Source of the DNA: RGIG1934 sp045122895
GTDB taxonomy: Bacteria > Bacillota > Clostridia > Lachnospirales > Lachnospiraceae
Direction: 5' to 3'
DNA length: 33,411 nt
NCBI GenBank assembly: GCA_045122895.1
Contig: JBGVIE010000075.1
Coordinates: 1 to 33,411 of the forward strand
The translations under genes were made by a program, and so were the position numbers. The notes beneath the pieces were generated by a model. It had not been told where the DNA came from and made no database searches. It was given only the letters and a program-made list of their open reading frames with translations. Positions 31,626 to 33,411 of the stretch are shown in pieces. Within the stretch, counting starts at the first letter, position 1; the number at the start of each line of letters is the position of its first letter.

Positions 31626-32749
31626 TTTATTTTGATAATGCTGCAACAACAAGAATTAAACCTAAAGCAGTAACTGACGCATATGTTAAGTATGTTACAG
31701 AAATAGGAGTAAGTCCTGGGAGAGGAAGTTACAGTCTTGGGATTGAAGCATCGAGAATGCTTTATCAGTCAAGATTGACACTAGCTAGATATTTTGGTCT
31801 TAATGAGCCAAATGTTATTTTTACCAAGAATTCGACAGAAGCGATTAATTTATTTTTTCGTGGATATTTGAAAAAAGGGGACCACGTAGTAATTTCTTCA
31901 TATGAGCATAATGCGGTATTAAGACCTCTAGAGGAGATGAGAATCGAGGGGTTAATAGAATATAGCGTTATAGACAGAAATGATTTAGATAAAAGCACCG
32001 ATGATTTGATAAAAAAGTATTTTAAGAACAATACGAAGCTTTTGGCCTTTACTTTAGCGAGTAATCTTACCGGAAGGATAGTATATAGGAGAGATCTGTT
32101 CAGTGCTGCATCAAAAATGGGGATTAAATGCTTTGTAGATTCATCTCAAGGAGCTGGAAAGATACGCCTAGACATGGTGAATGACAGCATTGATTATTTG
32201 GCATTTACTGGACACAAGGATTTGCGTGGTCTTCCTGGTGTGGGCGGTTTGTGTAGTCTTGAAGAACTGTCAATAAAACCTCTTATTCAAGGAGGAACAG
32301 GAGTACTTGGACACGAGAAAGTAAATCCTTCTGTTTATCCAGAGGCCTACGAAGCAGGAACACTGAATATGCCAGCAATTTGGGCATTGAAGGAAGCTGT
32401 TAATTATACGGAAATTAATCATGAGGTAAGTGTACAGAAAGAAGAGGAATTAACAAAGTACCTTTTAGATAAGCTTTCAGAAATAGAGAAATTAACAATT
32501 TATGATAAGGATTGCGAAAGAGTAAGTACGATTGGATTCAATGTAAAAGGATACAGCTCTAACGAAATAGTTCAGAGATTAGATAGGGCAGGAATATGTA
32601 CTCGAGGTGGAATTCATTGCGCAATATTGGCACATGAGGCGTTAGAAACCACAGATATTGGCATTGTAAGAGTAAGCTTGAGTGATGTTAATACTATTGA
32701 AGAGATAGATGTATTAATAAATACGTTAAAAGAAATAGGTGAGGAATGA
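31622..32749 (+). CDS. Cysteine desulfurase (class V aminotransferase fold), SspA/DndA role
   Basis: A 375-aa PLP enzyme that takes sulfur from cysteine as a persulfide. The start YFDNAATTRIKP, His96 in SYEHNAVLRP, the cofactor Asp173 in VDSSQGAG, and the PLP lysine Lys199 in FTGHKDLRG are intact. The catalytic Cys333 lies in RGGIHCAILAHEAL. The sequence resembles the EF2568-type desulfurases, usually found in selenium/sulfur-trafficking loci beside DUF3343 and YedF, more than NifS/IscS. Here it most likely feeds sulfur to the pyrophosphatase encoded just upstream. The GTG start (31622) overlaps the previous stop and has AAGGAG upstream. The stop overlaps the DUF3343 gene, so all three are translationally coupled. 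Confidence 0.9.
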   Translation: MIYFDNAATTRIKPKAVTDAYVKYVTEIGVSPGRGSYSLGIEASRMLYQSRLTLARYFGLNEPNVIFTKNSTEAINLFFRGYLKKGDHVVISSYEHNAVLRPLEEMRIEGLIEYSVIDRNDLDKSTDDLIKKYFKNNTKLLAFTLASNLTGRIVYRRDLFSAASKMGIKCFVDSSQGAGKIRLDMVNDSIDYLAFTGHKDLRGLPGVGGLCSLEELSIKPLIQGGTGVLGHEKVNPSVYPEAYEAGTLNMPAIWALKEAVNYTEINHEVSVQKEEELTKYLLDKLSEIEKLTIYDKDCERVSTIGFNVKGYSSNEIVQRLDRAGICTRGGIHCAILAHEALETTDIGIVRVSLSDVNTIEEIDVLINTLKEIGEE

Positions 32750-32940
32750 TGTTTGTAGTTTTTTATAGTACAAGCAATGTATTCAAGGCAGAAGAAGTGT
32801 TTAAGAATAATGGTATTGAGTGTAATGTTGTTCCGACTCCAGCTATGGATAGAGCGTATTGCGGAGTTTGCCTTGAAGTAAAAAATGATACAGATTTGGA
32901 TATTATTTCAAATATAGAACACGTTATATTGGAGGGTTAA
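32746..32940 (+). CDS. DUF3343 small putative sulfur/selenium carrier with CxxC
   Basis: A 64-aa protein of the DUF3343 family (putative Se/S-carrier-like). The pattern is typical: a strand with a Ser/Thr turn (FVVFYSTSNVFKAEEVFKNNGI), then the VVPTP motif, then a cysteine. Here the cysteine site is YCGVC (C39 and C42), a CxxC pair; family members I recall usually have a single Cys followed by a small residue. The ATG (32746 or 32749) overlaps the desulfurase stop, and DptF follows after two bases. It may carry persulfide from the desulfurase to the modification enzyme. I know of no standard Ssp or Dnd operon that includes this protein. Confidence 0.8.
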   Translation: MMFVVFYSTSNVFKAEEVFKNNGIECNVVPTPAMDRAYCGVCLEVKNDTDLDIISNIEHVILEG

Positions 32941-32942
32941 GT

Positions 32943-33411
32943 ATGTGCCAATTTATTGAAGCGATGGAGGGTTTAAAAAGTTCATCTAATCTCTCGGTTG
33001 CAAATGATAAGTTTTCTGATTTTAACAAATATATGCATATCGCTTCAAAAATGGACGATAGGCTTAGAACAGTGATTAGATCTTCTCAAAAGAAAAATAA
33101 AGCACTTGTTTTAGTGTGTGGAAATTCTGGAGATGGAAAGTCACATTTGATTGCTAATTTTATTAGCCAAGGCGAGATTGATACAGAGCTTTTTGATATT
33201 TATATTGATGCTACTTCAAGCGATAAAAAAGGAATGCGTGCAAATGAAAAGCTCAGAGAAAAGTTAGATGAGTTTTCTGATGAAAAATTGAATAACGGAA
33301 ATACAATTCGTTTAATTGTGGCTATTAATTTAGGCGTATTAAATGACTTTGTAAAGAATTACCAGGATGAATATAGCATACTTAAAGAATATATTGATAA
33401 TCAAGGGCTGT
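32943..33411 (+). CDS. DptF/SspF-like phosphorothioation-dependent restriction ATPase (3' end outside window)
   Basis: The frame opens at ATG 32943 after a GGAGGG ribosome binding site and runs to the window edge (156 codons, no stop). The N-terminal region has FSDFNKYMHIASKMDDRLR, the P-loop CGNSGDGKSH (Walker A at residues 60-67), DATSSDKKGM, and RLIVAINLGVLNDFV, which I recognise as the DptF/DndF pattern. DptF, DptG and DptH (or SspF, G, H) destroy DNA that lacks phosphorothioate marks. The gene starts two bases after DUF3343, so restriction is in the same operon as modification. Genes for G and H components are expected just beyond the window. Confidence 0.85.
   Translation, partial: MCQFIEAMEGLKSSSNLSVANDKFSDFNKYMHIASKMDDRLRTVIRSSQKKNKALVLVCGNSGDGKSHLIANFISQGEIDTELFDIYIDATSSDKKGMRANEKLREKLDEFSDEKLNNGNTIRLIVAINLGVLNDFVKNYQDEYSILKEYIDNQGL

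Larger units (their letters stand above)
21367..33411. mobile_element. Left part of an integrated plasmid-like element (ICE/IME) at the 3' end of lysS
   Basis: Directly after the lysS stop codon, the gene content changes from housekeeping to a plasmid maintenance module (ParA, ParB, RepA_N initiator with embedded iterons), followed by a defence operon. The 3' end of lysS is a known integration site for ICEs in other Firmicutes, to my recollection. No integrase, relaxase or right end is in the window, so the element type and length are unknown. In spot counts, the defence operon is poorer in GC (27% in 26881-26940) than the ParA region (38% in 22381-22440), suggesting separately acquired cargo. 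A misassembly joining a plasmid to the chromosome is a less likely alternative. Confidence 0.7.

Noticed and set aside
31622..32940. Selenium-metabolism locus
   Set aside because: The desulfurase and DUF3343 pair suggests it, but no selD, yedF or molybdenum hydroxylase genes are nearby, and both genes are translationally coupled to DNA-sulfur genes.
25393..33411. Canonical DndBCDE system
   Set aside because: No DndB, DndD or DndE-like protein is present. The DUF4007 protein and large P-loop ATPase fit the Ssp type; only the restriction gene resembles the Dnd/Dpt family.

Overview
The window looks like chromosomal DNA of a low-GC, Gram-positive anaerobe of the Lachnospiraceae (Clostridia). 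The evidence is the gene order uvrC-hprK-glcK-murB-rapZ-whiA-HPr, the AGGAGG-type ribosome binding sites, and small proteins I recognise mainly from that family (DUF6465-like, DUF6145-like). No rRNA, tRNA or CRISPR array was seen.

Positions 1-21366 are an ordinary housekeeping backbone. A partial uvrC leads a run (hprK, ROK glucokinase, murB, rapZ, whiA, HPr-like) that ends at a strong terminator at 6766-6796. dnaE, pfkA and a SpoU rRNA methyltransferase follow. A convergent gene encodes a histone-like Lys/Ala-rich protein, and a bidirectional terminator sits between it and the methyltransferase. Next come a secreted SH3/SleB cell-wall hydrolase with a WalR-type box in its leader, an NfeD/SPFH membrane pair, argF, two small unknown genes, coaX and dusB, then greA-lysS from its own promoter. 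The HPr-like protein has Glu at position 15 in place of the phosphorylated His but keeps Ser46. With hprK five genes upstream, it looks like a Crh-type regulator rather than a PTS carrier.

From 21367 on, the content changes to mobile DNA that begins directly at the lysS stop codon. It starts with tandem 12-bp repeats and a terminator. A plasmid/ICE maintenance module follows: a small DUF protein, ParA, ParB, a RepA_N initiator and a small membrane protein. Inside the rep gene are ten direct repeats at an exact 17-bp spacing, followed by an AT-rich stretch with a 14-bp direct repeat. I read this as an iteron origin embedded in the rep coding sequence.

Positions 25288-33411 hold the most interesting cargo: a tightly packed operon for DNA phosphorothioation (sulfur in the DNA backbone) with a linked restriction gene. 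The order is a small XRE regulator, a DUF4007 protein (SspB-like), a 1169-aa P-loop ATPase (SspC/BrxC-like), a PAPS-reductase-type ATP pyrophosphatase with two C-terminal [4Fe-4S] motifs (SspD-like), a cysteine desulfurase (SspA role), a 64-aa DUF3343 protein with a CxxC motif, and the first 156 codons of a DptF/SspF-like restriction ATPase cut by the window end. The unusual parts are the desulfurase plus DUF3343 pair, which I know from selenium/sulfur-trafficking loci. Here they suggest a dedicated sulfur relay to the pyrophosphatase.
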